Shown here: positions 34,639 through 44,676 of the stretch, piece by piece
Position numbering within the stretch: the first letter of the stretch is position 1
Layout: each line of letters opens with the position of its first letter
Notes under the pieces: model-generated
Database searches by the model: none
Told to the model about the DNA's origin: nothing
Seen by the model: the letters and a program-made list of their open reading frames with translations, nothing else
NCBI RefSeq assembly: GCF_005217615.1
Contig: NZ_SZNK01000001.1
Coordinates: forward strand, 1,011,501 to 1,075,500
Origin: Brevibacillus antibioticus
Lineage (GTDB): Bacteria > Bacillota > Bacilli > Brevibacillales > Brevibacillaceae
DNA: 64,000 bases
Reading direction: 5' to 3'
Program-made: the position numbers and the translations under genes

Positions 34639-35646
34639 TTGCGAATTGCAGTGGATGCGATGGGCGGCGATCACGCACCGAAGAGTACCGTATTAGGGGC
34701 GCTTGCTGCCATCAAAGAAAACCCGGCCATTACAGTGGTATTGGTGGGAGAGGAACAGGCTATTCGGAACCACTTGCCGCAGGATATTCCGGCAAACATT
34801 GAAATCGTTCCTGCAGCGGAAGTGATTTTGCCAGATGATGAACCGGTTCGAGCAGTTCGGCGTAAGAAAAATTCTTCGCTGGTCGTAGCAGTTGAGATGG
34901 CGCGCGAGAAAAAAGTCGACGCGATGATCTCGGCTGGGAATACGGGCGCATTAATGACAGCAGGCTTGCTGTACGCAGGTCGCATGGATGGAATCGAGCG
35001 CCCAGCGCTTTGTGCCTATATCCCGAATACAAAAGGCCGCGTAACACTGACGTTGGACGTCGGAGCCAATATGGATGCTAAGCCGCATCAGCTAGTACAA
35101 TACGCGTTGATGGGGAGCCTGTATGCTGAAAAAGTGTTGGGCTTTGAGCATCCAACAGTAGGCTTGCTCAATGTCGGGACCGAAGAAGGAAAAGGGAATG
35201 AATTGACGAAAGCGGTTTTTCCTCTCCTTCAAGAGGCTGACTTGAACTTTGTAGGAAATGTGGAAGCACGCGATGTTATGCAAGGAGCCTGTGATGTGCT
35301 CGTATGCGACGGCTTTGTAGGAAATGTTTTGTTGAAGGCCGTAGAGGGTACTGCTTCCACAATCTTTTCGCAGTTGAAGCAAGAGTTTACTTCCAGCCTG
35401 ATTAATATGCTGGGAGCGGCTATTCTGAAACCGGGATTGGTACGTTTTAAAAAGAAAATGGATTATGCGGAATACGGTGGTGCCCCCTTGCTGGGATTGA
35501 AATCCCCTGTGATCAAGGCCCACGGTTCTTCGAATGAGCGTGCGATGAAAAACGCGATTGTCAGTGCTACGCGGTTTATTCAGCAGGACGTGAATGAGAT
35601 TATCCAGCAATCTTTACAGAAAAATACTTTGGGAGAAAGCGAGTGA
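34639..35646 (+). CDS. plsX: Phosphate acyltransferase PlsX
   Basis: Converts acyl-ACP to acyl-phosphate for phospholipid synthesis. Start TTG at 34639 gives the invariant family N-terminus RIAVDAMGGDHAP and follows AAGGAGGAGTCACGG; the ATG eight codons earlier overlaps the fapR stop region and adds residues foreign to the family. Conserved SAGNTGALM, LDVGAN, NVGTEEGKGN and CDGFVGNVLLK motifs present. 335 residues. Confidence 0.96.
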   Translation: MRIAVDAMGGDHAPKSTVLGALAAIKENPAITVVLVGEEQAIRNHLPQDIPANIEIVPAAEVILPDDEPVRAVRRKKNSSLVVAVEMAREKKVDAMISAGNTGALMTAGLLYAGRMDGIERPALCAYIPNTKGRVTLTLDVGANMDAKPHQLVQYALMGSLYAEKVLGFEHPTVGLLNVGTEEGKGNELTKAVFPLLQEADLNFVGNVEARDVMQGACDVLVCDGFVGNVLLKAVEGTASTIFSQLKQEFTSSLINMLGAAILKPGLVRFKKKMDYAEYGGAPLLGLKSPVIKAHGSSNERAMKNAIVSATRFIQQDVNEIIQQSLQKNTLGESE

Positions 35647-36668
35647 AGCAGATGAGTGCAAAGCGTTCAGTAGGAATTTTGTCTACAGGCTCTTATACCC
35701 CGGAGCGGGTGTTGACGAACTTTGATCTGGAGAAAATGGTGGAAACCTCTGATGAGTGGATTGTTTCCCGTACTGGCATCAGAGAACGCCGCATTAGCTC
35801 ACCGGAGCAAGCTTCCTCCGACTTGGCTTACGAGGCTGCCAAAGAAGCGCTCGAAAAAGCAAACATCAGCGCAGAACAGTTGGATATGATCATTGTCGCT
35901 ACCGTAACACCTGACATGTCGTTCCCGTCTACTGCTTGCTTGCTGCAAGAAAAGCTGGGTGCTACACGTGCGGCTGCCATGGATCTTTCCGCAGCATGCA
36001 CAGGCTTTTTGTACGGAATTACGACAGCGACTCAGTTCATCCAAAACGGTTTATACAAAAAAGTTTTGGTCGTAGGCGTTGAGACCTTGTCCAAAATTAC
36101 GAATTATAAAGATCGAAATACATGTGTCCTGTTCGGAGATGGTGCAGGTGCGGCTGTTATCGGTGAAGTTACCGAGGGCTACGGCTTCCAGTCGTTTGAG
36201 CTTGGTGCAGATGGGTCAGGCGGGTCCCTCTTATGCATGCCTGCAGGTGGTTCCAGAACGCCTGCCTCTGCTGAGTCTGTTGAACAAGGACTGCATTATC
36301 TCTACATGGCAGGCGGGGAAGTTTTCAAATTTGCTGTTCGCGTGATGAATTCAGCAACAGAGGCTGTCTTGTCCAAAGCGGGCGTTTCGAAGGATGAGAT
36401 CGACCTGTTGGTGCCGCATCAGGCAAACAAACGCATCATCGACTCTGCCGTACAGCGTTTCGGTCTTTCTGAGGATAAAGTTGCGATCAACCTGGATCGC
36501 TATGGAAACATGTCTTCTGCTTCCATTCCCGTAGCGTTGGATGAAGCAGTAAAGGCAGGGCGTGTAAAAGAAGGCGACAACCTGATTCTGGTAGGGTTTG
36601 GTGGCGGCTTGACTTGGGGAGCGACGCTCTTGAAGTGGTGCACGACCCAGGCAGAAGGGAGCAAGTAG
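35643..36668 (+). CDS. fabH: 3-oxoacyl-ACP synthase III
   Basis: Starts fatty acid chains by condensing acyl-CoA with malonyl-ACP. The catalytic triad is Cys in SAACTGFLYG (about residue 118), His in LVPHQANKRI (about 257) and Asn in DRYGNMSSAS (about 288). GTG at 35643 overlaps the plsX stop by four bases and follows GGGAGAA; an ATG three codons on is possible. Branched-chain primer use is expected in Bacilli but cannot be read here. Confidence 0.96.
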   Translation: MKQMSAKRSVGILSTGSYTPERVLTNFDLEKMVETSDEWIVSRTGIRERRISSPEQASSDLAYEAAKEALEKANISAEQLDMIIVATVTPDMSFPSTACLLQEKLGATRAAAMDLSAACTGFLYGITTATQFIQNGLYKKVLVVGVETLSKITNYKDRNTCVLFGDGAGAAVIGEVTEGYGFQSFELGADGSGGSLLCMPAGGSRTPASAESVEQGLHYLYMAGGEVFKFAVRVMNSATEAVLSKAGVSKDEIDLLVPHQANKRIIDSAVQRFGLSEDKVAINLDRYGNMSSASIPVALDEAVKAGRVKEGDNLILVGFGGGLTWGATLLKWCTTQAEGSK

Positions 36669-36670
36669 GA

Positions 36671-37627
36671 ATGGGAAAAGTAGCCTTTGTTTTTCCGGGG
36701 CAAGGTTCACAATTTGTAGGAATGGGGCAAGCGCTCGCCGAACAATCGGAAGCGGCCCGTCACATATTTGAGCAGGCTGATGAAGCGCTCGGCTTTTCCT
36801 TGTCGGATCTGTGTTTTGCAGGGCCAGAAGAGGAATTAAAGCTGACAGCAAACACACAGCCAGCCATTTTGACAGCAAGCATCGCTGTGATGGCAGCATT
36901 GAATGAAAAGTTGCCTGACTATAAGCCTGCGTTCGTAGCAGGTCACAGCTTGGGTGAGTATTCTGCTCTGGTTGCAGCTGGGGCTTTGTCCTTTGCAGAT
37001 GCAGTCAAAACAGTGCGAGCTCGTGGTCAGTTCATGGAAGAGGCAGTGCCAGCGGGACAAGGTGCAATGGCCGCTGTCCTGAACATGGATCGCGCAGCAC
37101 TGCATGCGGTTTGCGAAGAAGTAACAGCATCTGGGCATCCTGTTCAATTAGCGAACATGAACTGCCCAGGGCAAATTGTCATTTCTGGCTCTGCTGAAGG
37201 TGTGAAGCTGGCCGGTGAAAAAGCGAAGGAAGCGGGCGCAAAGCGTGTCCTTCCCTTGAATGTAAGCGGTCCGTTCCACTCGAGCTTGATGCAGCCAGCA
37301 GCAGACAAACTGCAAGCAGTTTTGGTTGGCGTTACGGTACAAGAAGCGACGGTGCCTGTTGTGGCAAACGTAACGGCTAGACCAGTGTCTGAGGCTACCG
37401 TTATTGTAGATCAATTGGTTCAACAAGTTTCCGCCCCAGTTTTGTGGGAGGATTCTGTACAATGGATGGTCGAAGCAGGCGTGACAACCTTTGTAGAAAT
37501 CGGTCCAGGAAAAGTTTTGGCTGGTTTGATCAAGAAAATCGCACCAGCACCAACGGATATGACGATTATCTCTGTACAGGATATGGATTCGCTTACTGAA
37601 CTTTTGAACGGAGGGGTACTATGCTAA
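36671..37627 (+). CDS. fabD: Malonyl-CoA:ACP transacylase
   Basis: Loads malonyl groups onto ACP. Begins [18 protein letters not shown]; the nucleophile is Ser in [10 protein letters not shown] (about residue 91) and His is in [13 protein letters not shown] at 36671 follows GGGAGCAAGTAGGA, two bases after the fabH stop. Overlaps fabG by seven bases. Confidence 0.96.
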   Translation: MGKVAFVFPGQGSQFVGMGQALAEQSEAARHIFEQADEALGFSLSDLCFAGPEEELKLTANTQPAILTASIAVMAALNEKLPDYKPAFVAGHSLGEYSALVAAGALSFADAVKTVRARGQFMEEAVPAGQGAMAAVLNMDRAALHAVCEEVTASGHPVQLANMNCPGQIVISGSAEGVKLAGEKAKEAGAKRVLPLNVSGPFHSSLMQPAADKLQAVLVGVTVQEATVPVVANVTARPVSEATVIVDQLVQQVSAPVLWEDSVQWMVEAGVTTFVEIGPGKVLAGLIKKIAPAPTDMTIISVQDMDSLTELLNGGVLC

Positions 37628-38361
37628 CAGGAAAAACTGCACTGGTTACAGGGGCTTCCCGTGGTATCGGGCGTGCGATTGCATTGAAGCTGGCAGGCGC
37701 TGGGGCTAATGTAGTTGTCAACTACGCAGGTAGTGAAGCGGCAGCGAGTGAGACTGTTGCCCTTATTAAAGAAATGGGCCGCGATGCCATCATGATTCGC
37801 GCGAACGTTTCTTCTACAGAAGATGTCAACGACATGTTCAAAGCTGCTTTGGATCATTTTGGTGCGATCGATATTCTCGTGAACAACGCGGGAATTACTC
37901 GCGACAACCTGATCATGCGCATGAAAGAAGAAGAGTGGGACGATGTGATTGCGACGAATCTGAAGGGTGTATTCAACTGCGTAAAGGCAGCGACCCGCCC
38001 AATGATGAAGCAGCGTTCAGGCAAAATCATCAACATCACTTCTGTGGTAGGTGTTTTGGGGAACGCAGGACAAGCAAACTACGTGGCGGCAAAAGCTGGC
38101 GTTATTGGCTTGACGAAGACGGCTGCTCGCGAGCTGGCTAGCCGTAATATCACGGTGAATGCTGTTGCACCAGGATTTATCGATACAGAAATGACTGCTG
38201 TATTGCCGGAGGATGTAAAAGCAGGACTCACAAGCCAAATTCCGCTTGCCCGCCTGGGACAAACAGATGATATCGCATCTGTCGTGCTGTTCCTGGCATC
38301 CGACTCAGCCAACTACATGACAGGCCAAACCCTGCACGTAGACGGCGGAATGTACATGTAG
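37621..38361 (+). CDS. fabG: 3-oxoacyl-ACP reductase
   Basis: NADPH-dependent ketoreductase of the short-chain dehydrogenase family. Cofactor loop [21 protein letters not shown], catalytic Ser in ITSVVGV and the Tyr/Lys pair in NYVAAKAGV. 246 residues. The start lies inside the end of fabD, preceded by GGAGGGG. Confidence 0.97.
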   Translation: MLTGKTALVTGASRGIGRAIALKLAGAGANVVVNYAGSEAAASETVALIKEMGRDAIMIRANVSSTEDVNDMFKAALDHFGAIDILVNNAGITRDNLIMRMKEEEWDDVIATNLKGVFNCVKAATRPMMKQRSGKIINITSVVGVLGNAGQANYVAAKAGVIGLTKTAARELASRNITVNAVAPGFIDTEMTAVLPEDVKAGLTSQIPLARLGQTDDIASVVLFLASDSANYMTGQTLHVDGGMYM

Positions 38362-38395
38362 GAAGAAAATCTCAATCGAGCGTTTTTTCGAAAAC

Positions 38396-38424
38396 TGGTT
38401 TTTTGAAAGCTCATCCACTATAAT
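38396..38424 (+). promoter_or_regulatory. Candidate internal promoter ahead of acpP
   Basis: A perfect TATAAT at 38419-38424 with a weak TGGTTT at the -35 position, 17 bases away. An internal promoter would help make ACP more abundant than the enzymes around it. Confidence 0.4.
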
Positions 38425-38446
38425 ACGGGAGAGGGGGTGAAGCAAG

Positions 38447-38680
38447 ATGGCAGATACTTTGGAGCGTGTGAAGAAAATCATCGTTGATCGTCTGGGTGTA
38501 GATGAGTCCAAAATTACTTTGGAAGCTTCTTTCAAGGAAGACCTGGGCGCTGACTCCCTGGATGTGGTTGAACTCGTAATGGAACTCGAAGATGAGTTTG
38601 ATTTAGAGATTTCCGACGAAGATGCTGAAAAGATCACTTCTGTTGGTGAGGTTGTTAAATACATAGAATCTCACAAGTAG
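38447..38680 (+). CDS. acpP: Acyl carrier protein
   Basis: 77-residue acidic carrier of fatty acyl chains. The 4'-phosphopantetheine attachment Ser is in [11 protein letters not shown] (about residue 37). ATG at 38447 follows GAGGGGGTGAAGCA. A hairpin downstream (38692-38716) may trim transcripts between acpP and fabF. Confidence 0.98.
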
Positions 38681-38691
38681 TTGATCTGTTG

Positions 38692-38716
38692 GAAGTCCCG
38701 TACCATACGGGACTTC
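38692..38716 (+). terminator. Hairpin between acpP and fabF (partial terminator?)
   Basis: GAAGTCCCGT, a five-base loop, ACGGGACTTC: a perfect 10-base-pair stem followed by TCCTTC rather than a clean T-run. More likely an attenuator or 3' stabiliser of acpP mRNA than a full terminator. Confidence 0.5.
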
Positions 38717-38814
38717 TCCTTCAATAGCCACCTGTACATATTCAAACAAATACACGTTTTGCATGCAGTGAATGTAAGAAGCTGACTGCTGACTTTCATA
38801 TAGAGGTGATTGCA

Positions 38815-40056
38815 ATGAAACGCAGAGTGGTGATTACTGGTGTTGGTGTCGTTTCTCCAGTAGGGAATGACGCGCAGACTTTCTGGAACAGCTTGCTGGA
38901 AGGGAAATCAGGCATTGACCGTGTGGCTGCCTTTGACGCTTCTGATTATCCAACACAAATTGCAGGCGAAGTGAAAAACTTCGATCCTGAGCAGTATATG
39001 GACAAGAAAGATATCCGACGTACAGACCGATTCGTTCAGTTTGGATTAGCTGCTGCCAAAATGGCTGTAGAAGATGCAAAACTGGAGATCACGCCAGAAA
39101 ATGCGGAACGAGTGGGTGTATACATCGGGTCCGGAATCGGTGGTCTGACTACATGGGAAGAACAGCATTCCGTTTTGTTAGAAAAAGGACCGCGTCGCGT
39201 GAGTCCATTCTTCATTCCGATGCTGATTGCAAATATGGCGTCCGGTGCAGTATCCATTCAATACGGTGCAAAAGGACCAACGTCCAGCGCGATTACCGCT
39301 TGTGCGACAGGTACAAATGCGATCGGTGAAGCACTGCGTCTGATCCAGTTCGATCACGCAGATGTCATGATCGCAGGTGGAGCAGAAGCTACCGTGCGTC
39401 CGATGGCATTTGCAGGCTTTTGCTCAGCGAAAGCGATGTCCACCAGAAACGATGAGCCGCAAAAAGCAAGCCGTCCGTTTGACCAAGATCGCGATGGCTT
39501 CGTAATGGGCGAAGGTGCTGGTGTTCTGATCATGGAAGAGCTCGAGCATGCGAAAAAACGCGGAGCAACGATCATCGCGGAAGTCATTGGCTACGGGATG
39601 AGTGCAGATGCTCACCATATTACTTCTCCATCTCCTGGTGGCGAAGGGGCAGCGCGTTGCATGGCAAGCGCACTGAAAGACGCTGGCGTTGACCCAACAG
39701 AAGTCCAATATATTAATGCACATGGTACTTCTACTGGCCAAGGAGATATCGCTGAAACACAAGCGATCAAGAGTGTGTTTGGCGAGCACGCATACAAACT
39801 GGCTGTCAGCTCGACCAAATCGATGACAGGCCATCTGTTGGGCGCTACTGGTGGTGTCGAGGCAATCGCGACGGCATATGCGCTGCGTGATCAAGTGCTG
39901 CCTCCAACAATCAACTTGGATAATCCGGACCCAGAATGTGATCTGGACTATGTTCCGAACCATGCGCGCAAGGCGACCGTCAATGTGGCTGTTTCCAATA
40001 CATTTGGATTCGGCGGTCACAACGCAACGGTAATCTTGAAGCGATACGAAGCATAA
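38815..40056 (+). CDS. fabF: 3-oxoacyl-ACP synthase II
   Basis: Elongating condensing enzyme. Cys-His-His triad: [12 protein letters not shown] (about residue 164), [11 protein letters not shown] (about 303) and [10 protein letters not shown] (about 340). ATG at 38815 follows AGAGGTGAT; a GTG three codons earlier is part of that site. In B. subtilis fabF is located elsewhere beside another fabH; here it is within the fapR operon before rnc. Confidence 0.97.
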   Translation: MKRRVVITGVGVVSPVGNDAQTFWNSLLEGKSGIDRVAAFDASDYPTQIAGEVKNFDPEQYMDKKDIRRTDRFVQFGLAAAKMAVEDAKLEITPENAERVGVYIGSGIGGLTTWEEQHSVLLEKGPRRVSPFFIPMLIANMASGAVSIQYGAKGPTSSAITACATGTNAIGEALRLIQFDHADVMIAGGAEATVRPMAFAGFCSAKAMSTRNDEPQKASRPFDQDRDGFVMGEGAGVLIMEELEHAKKRGATIIAEVIGYGMSADAHHITSPSPGGEGAARCMASALKDAGVDPTEVQYINAHGTSTGQGDIAETQAIKSVFGEHAYKLAVSSTKSMTGHLLGATGGVEAIATAYALRDQVLPPTINLDNPDPECDLDYVPNHARKATVNVAVSNTFGFGGHNATVILKRYEA

Positions 40057-40110
40057 ATGAGCCCTACTGATAGAAAAAGTAGGCAGTCTCCTGGGATGGT
40101 GGTGAGGGTG

Positions 40111-40797
40111 ATGAATTTTGCACAGCTGCAAGAAACGATAGGCTTTCGCTTTCGCGATGAAAGCGTTTTGCGGCAGGCATTCACCCATTCTTCCTACGTG
40201 AACGAGCAACGCGGCAAACGAATATCAGACAATGAGCGGCTAGAGTTTTTGGGGGATGCTGTGCTGGAGTTGACCGTCTCCCAGTTTTTGTATAAAACTT
40301 TTCCGAAGATGAGCGAAGGGGAAATGACGAAGCTGCGTGCAGCCATTGTCTGTGAACCTTCTCTCGTCAAGTTTGCTGAACTGTTGAATTTTGGCGATCT
40401 CGTATTGCTGGGAAAAGGGGAAGAGCTGACAGGTGGACGTCAGCGACCAGCCTTGCTAGCGGACGTTTTTGAGGCGTTTGTAGGTGCGCTGTACTTAGAT
40501 CAGGGGTTGGACGCAGTCTTTTCCTTTATGGAAAAATACGTGTACCCGCGCATTGACAAGGGAGAGTTTGCCCAGGTAACCGACTTCAAGAGCCAGTTGC
40601 AGGAATTTGTTCAACAAGACAATCTGGGAGACATCCATTACCGAATAGTAGAAGAAAAAGGACCAGCTCATAATCGAGAATTCGTATCTGAGGTGCTTTT
40701 GAACAATCGTTCGCTTGGCATCGGCTCTGGCCGCTCCAAAAAAGAAGCGGAACAGCAAGCTGCTGCAAGAGCATTGGTCAAGCTGGGGGATAAATAA
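40111..40797 (+). CDS. rnc: Ribonuclease III
   Basis: Double-strand-specific RNase for rRNA processing and mRNA decay. Signature [14 protein letters not shown] at about residue 38 carries the metal-binding acidic residues; a second acidic site lies in [15 protein letters not shown]. The C-terminal double-strand RNA-binding domain starts at about residue 157 ([12 protein letters not shown]) and ends [16 protein letters not shown] at 40111 preceded by GGTGAGG is preferred; in-frame ATGs at 40096 and 40057 are possible but lack good sites. Confidence 0.95.
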   Translation: MNFAQLQETIGFRFRDESVLRQAFTHSSYVNEQRGKRISDNERLEFLGDAVLELTVSQFLYKTFPKMSEGEMTKLRAAIVCEPSLVKFAELLNFGDLVLLGKGEELTGGRQRPALLADVFEAFVGALYLDQGLDAVFSFMEKYVYPRIDKGEFAQVTDFKSQLQEFVQQDNLGDIHYRIVEEKGPAHNREFVSEVLLNNRSLGIGSGRSKKEAEQQAAARALVKLGDK

Positions 40798-40816
40798 TCA
40801 CTCGTCAGCGAGAAGG

Positions 40817-40853
40817 GCTGCATCATCTACTACAAGATGGTGCAGCTTTTTTC
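40817..40853 (+). terminator. Intrinsic terminator after rnc
   Basis: GCTGCATCATCT, a six-base loop, AGATGGTGCAGC and six T: a 12-base-pair stem with one wobble. Confidence 0.88.
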
Positions 40854-40944
40854 TTTCGGGTGGGAAACGTAGGGAAACTACTGCGAGATGACCGCGATCT
40901 ATGATACACTTACCTACAGATGACCATGTAGGCTCGTAGTAGGT

Positions 40945-40973
40945 AGCTCCTGTTCGATGCAGGAGCTTCTTTT
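40945..40973 (+). terminator. Second terminator-like hairpin in smc leader
   Basis: AGCTCCTG(n)CAGGAGCT, a perfect 8-base-pair stem followed by TCTTTT. It lies between a promoter-like TATGAT near 40900 and the smc gene, so it may attenuate smc or end a short RNA. Confidence 0.6.
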
Positions 40974-41057
40974 CGGGTACCATCCGATCCTTGCATGTTT
41001 GTAAGTCTGTCCATTTGGCAGGCAGTCTTGGATGGTTTCTTAAGGAGGACCGTACGT

Positions 41058-44000
41058 ATGTATTTAAAACGCCTGGAGCTGGCTGGATTCAAATCCTTTG
41101 CCGATCGCACGGAATTGGAATTTGTACCAGGGGTAACAGCGGTAGTGGGACCGAATGGAAGTGGGAAAAGTAACGTTTCTGATTCGATCCGCTGGGTGCT
41201 GGGGGAACAGAGCGCGAAGTCGTTGCGTGGAGCGAAAATGGAAGACATTATTTTCGCGGGCAGTGACAAGCGCAAGCCAGTGAATTTCGCAGAAGTGACA
41301 CTCACCTTGGACAATACAGATCGTTCGCTCGATGTGGAATATTCGGAGGTGTCCGTTACCCGCAGAGTGTATCGTTCTGGTGACAGTGAGTACTACATAA
41401 ACAACAGATCCTGCCGTCTAAAAGACATCATGGAGCTGTTCATGGATACCGGGCTGGGTAAAGAAGCGTATTCGATTATCGGTCAAGGAAAAATTGAGGA
41501 AATTCTCAGTACCAAGTCCGAGGATCGCCGTGGAATATTTGAAGAAGCAGCCGGAATCGTCAAATACAAAACACGCAAGCGCGAGGCTGAGAAAAAACTC
41601 GATGACACCGAGCAAAATCTGGTTCGGATTCACGATATCGTCAGTGAAATTACGGAGCAGATCGGACCTTTGCAGGAGCAGGCAGAGACTGCAAAGACGT
41701 ACAAGGAGCTTCATTGCCAGTTGGTTGAGCATGAAGTGGCTCTTTACGTGCAGCAAATTGAAGTCGCTCATACGAAGTGGGAGGCAGCTACAGGACGCGT
41801 AGAGGAACTCAAGCACCTGTTAATCGGACAAACGACCGAAGCATCCAAGCAAGAAGCTGAATTGGAGCAAGCGCGTTTTCATGTCACCCAAATCGACCAA
41901 TCTATCGAAGAACTGCAACAAGTACTTTTGACAGTCAGTGAAGAGACCGAGAAAGTCGAAGGACAACGTGAGGTATTGCGGGAGCGTATGCGCAATCTCA
42001 ATGCCAATCGCCAGCAGACGATGGAGCAGATGCATCGGATTACCGAGAAGCAGCACGGGCTTGAGGCAGAACTGGCAGAAGAACAAGAGCGGGCCAAGGA
42101 AGCAGATCGCCGAATGACCGAAGCCCACGCTTCGCTGCAAGAAGCAGAAGGTCAATTTTTTTCCATGGTGCAATCACTGACGGATGATGTAGAGCGTTTG
42201 AAGAGTGATTACTTCGAAAAGCTCAACGAAATGGCGAATCTGCGGAACGAAAATCGCCATCAGGAGCAGCTTCTCAAGACAAGCGAGGCTAGAGTCGAAC
42301 GCCAATTGTCTGGGAAAAAACAGCTTGATGATGAAGAAGAGCAGCGACTAGCTCAGTTGAGCCAACTCCAAGATCAGCTGGAGAAGATCGTTTCTACCAT
42401 TCAAGAAACCGGCGTCAGATACAAAGAGCTAGTCGAGGGCATGCCCGAAGGACAAGCCCGGCTTGAAACAGCCCGCCGAGAGTTGCGCCACTGGGAACAA
42501 AAGCGGGAAGCAGCGAAGTCGCGTTTTGACTTGTTAAAAGAAATGCAGTCGGAGTTCGCAGGGTTTCAGCAAGGGGTAAAAGAAATTTTGAAAGCACGCG
42601 AGCGGGGCTTCAAAGGGATCCATGGAGCGGTCGCTGAGCTCGTTGTCGTACCACAGCAATACGAGACAGCGATGGAAGTCGCATTGGGCGGCGCCCTGCA
42701 AAACGTCGTCGTGGACGACGAAGCATCCGGTCGTGCAGCCATTGCTCACTTGAAGCAGCACAATGCGGGTAGGGCGACATTTCTACCACTCGATGTCATT
42801 CGTCCGCGCACCTTGCAGGCAAGCGACAAGCGCCAGCTTGAGGCGGAGAGTGGAGTCGTTGGAATCGCGAGTGAGCTCGTGACCTTTGAGGAAGCGTACC
42901 GCCCCATCCTTGAAGGTTTATTGGGCAACGTCATTATTACGGAAAAGCTGGAGCAGGCAAACCGTGTGGCCCGTACGCTTGGCTACCGCTATCGCGTCGT
43001 GACGCTGGAAGGCGATATCGTGAATGCTGGTGGTTCCATGACAGGGGGGGCCTTGAAAAAGAACAGCACGAACCTGCTTGGACGCAACCGTCAATCAGAA
43101 GAGCTGGAAGCGCAGCTGGTAGAAATCGACCAGGCAATTTCTGGGCATACTACCCTTATGGAGCAGCTGACGAAGGAACTGGCGCAAATGCAGCAGGAGC
43201 AAGAAGCTCTGCGTACCGAAGGCGAAAGTCTGCGACTGAAAGAACAGGAAGTAAAAGGGCTCTTGCAGCAAAAAGAATCGGAAGGCAGATCCTTGGGCGA
43301 GCGAGCAAAGCTCGTTGAACAAGATATTGAAGGCTATCGCCGCGAGATGGAAGAAGCCAAACGAAAGCAAGAGCAGCTGCAAGCGTCTTTGACTGCCATG
43401 GAGCAAGAGGAAAAAGAGCTCGGAGCGCAAATCGCAGAAGCAGAGGCGAAGCGTCAAGAGCAGCTCGAATCCAAAGAAGAAATGAATCAAAAAATAACAA
43501 GCCTCAAAGTACTGAATGCGCAGGTCAAGCAAGAGTATCAATCACGCTTGGAGCAAACAGAACGTTTGTTGGAGCAAAAAAGCCAATTGCAGCGCGAGTG
43601 GGAAGAACAAAACGCGAACTTGGCATCTCTTGATGAGCTGGAGCGTACAAACGAATCGTCCGGGCTTGAGCTGGATCAGCGCATTAGCGAATTGCGCCAG
43701 GATAAAGACCGTGTAGCCGGCTTGATTCAAGAGCGGCGAAGTGAGCGGGCAACTCTCTTTTACAAACAGGAGCAAGTGGAACAGCAGGTGAAGGAAATCC
43801 GCCGTGAGGTCAAATCGCTCGAGGAAAAGCTTCATCAGGAAGAAGTAAAAGTCAACCGCAACGAGGTAGAGCTCGATCATCTGTTGAATAAACTCTCCGA
43901 AGAATACGAAATGAGCTACGATCTGGCGAAGCAAAAATATCCGGCACGTGGCGAGATTCAGGAAGAGACACAAGTGGTCAATCGTCTCAAAAAGCAAATT

Positions 44001-44630
44001 GGGGCACTTGGCACTGTGAATCTTGGCGCGATTGAGGAGTATGAGCGCCTGTCCGAGCGTCAGCAGTTCTTAAGCTCGCAGGAAGCTGATTTGAATGAAG
44101 CCAAAGACATGCTCTATCAAGTGATCCAAGAAATGGACGCAGAGATGTCGCGCCGCTTCAAAGAAACATTTGATGCGATCTCGGAGCAGTTCCGCGACGT
44201 GTTTGTCCAACTGTTTGGAGGAGGACGTGCAGATCTTGTACTCTCCAACCCAGATAACCTGCTTGAGACGGGCATCGATATCGTGGCACAGCCACCTGGC
44301 AAGAAGCTGCAAAATCTTGCGCTCTTGTCCGGGGGCGAACGTGCTTTGACTGCAATGGCCTTGCTATTTGCCATCCTGCGTGTGAAGCCAGTGCCATTCT
44401 GTGTATTAGATGAGGTAGAGGCCGCTTTGGATGAGGCAAACGTTAACCGTTTCGCCGAGTACATGCACTATTTTAGCAACCAGACGCAGTTTATTTGCGT
44501 CACGCACAGAAAAGGCACGATGGAGAGCGCAGACGTGCTATATGGTATTACGATGCAGGAGGGCGGCGTGTCCAAACTCGTCTCCGTGAAGCTGGAGGAC
44601 AGTGACAAGTTTATCGAATCTGCCTCTTAA
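41058..44630 (+). CDS. smc: Chromosome segregation ATPase SMC
   Basis: Condensin core ATPase that organises and segregates the chromosome with ScpA and ScpB. Walker A GPNGSGKSNV is at about residue 32; two long coiled-coil arms (about 165-500 and 670-1020) flank a hinge with GFKGIHGAV (about 516) and the glycine-rich GGSMTGGAL (about 655). The signature LSGGERALTA is at about 1090 and Walker B FCVLDEVEAALD at about 1113. ATG at 41058 follows TTAAGGAGGACC; an upstream in-frame ATG is not supported. 1190 residues, standard. Confidence 0.97.
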   Translation: MYLKRLELAGFKSFADRTELEFVPGVTAVVGPNGSGKSNVSDSIRWVLGEQSAKSLRGAKMEDIIFAGSDKRKPVNFAEVTLTLDNTDRSLDVEYSEVSVTRRVYRSGDSEYYINNRSCRLKDIMELFMDTGLGKEAYSIIGQGKIEEILSTKSEDRRGIFEEAAGIVKYKTRKREAEKKLDDTEQNLVRIHDIVSEITEQIGPLQEQAETAKTYKELHCQLVEHEVALYVQQIEVAHTKWEAATGRVEELKHLLIGQTTEASKQEAELEQARFHVTQIDQSIEELQQVLLTVSEETEKVEGQREVLRERMRNLNANRQQTMEQMHRITEKQHGLEAELAEEQERAKEADRRMTEAHASLQEAEGQFFSMVQSLTDDVERLKSDYFEKLNEMANLRNENRHQEQLLKTSEARVERQLSGKKQLDDEEEQRLAQLSQLQDQLEKIVSTIQETGVRYKELVEGMPEGQARLETARRELRHWEQKREAAKSRFDLLKEMQSEFAGFQQGVKEILKARERGFKGIHGAVAELVVVPQQYETAMEVALGGALQNVVVDDEASGRAAIAHLKQHNAGRATFLPLDVIRPRTLQASDKRQLEAESGVVGIASELVTFEEAYRPILEGLLGNVIITEKLEQANRVARTLGYRYRVVTLEGDIVNAGGSMTGGALKKNSTNLLGRNRQSEELEAQLVEIDQAISGHTTLMEQLTKELAQMQQEQEALRTEGESLRLKEQEVKGLLQQKESEGRSLGERAKLVEQDIEGYRREMEEAKRKQEQLQASLTAMEQEEKELGAQIAEAEAKRQEQLESKEEMNQKITSLKVLNAQVKQEYQSRLEQTERLLEQKSQLQREWEEQNANLASLDELERTNESSGLELDQRISELRQDKDRVAGLIQERRSERATLFYKQEQVEQQVKEIRREVKSLEEKLHQEEVKVNRNEVELDHLLNKLSEEYEMSYDLAKQKYPARGEIQEETQVVNRLKKQIGALGTVNLGAIEEYERLSERQQFLSSQEADLNEAKDMLYQVIQEMDAEMSRRFKETFDAISEQFRDVFVQLFGGGRADLVLSNPDNLLETGIDIVAQPPGKKLQNLALLSGGERALTAMALLFAILRVKPVPFCVLDEVEAALDEANVNRFAEYMHYFSNQTQFICVTHRKGTMESADVLYGITMQEGGVSKLVSVKLEDSDKFIESAS

Positions 44631-44676
44631 AACGGATTTGCCAATCAATTGATATTACCCGCAAAGGAAGATGATC

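Noticed and set aside
39424..40209. 261-codon minus-strand frame opposite fabF and rnc
   Set aside because: It lies fully antisense to well-recognised fabF/rnc codons and has no ribosome site or family features.
43095..43541. Leucine/phenylalanine-rich minus-strand frames opposite smc
   Set aside because: These arise from the Glu/Gln/Lys-rich coiled-coil coding sequence of smc read backwards; not genes.
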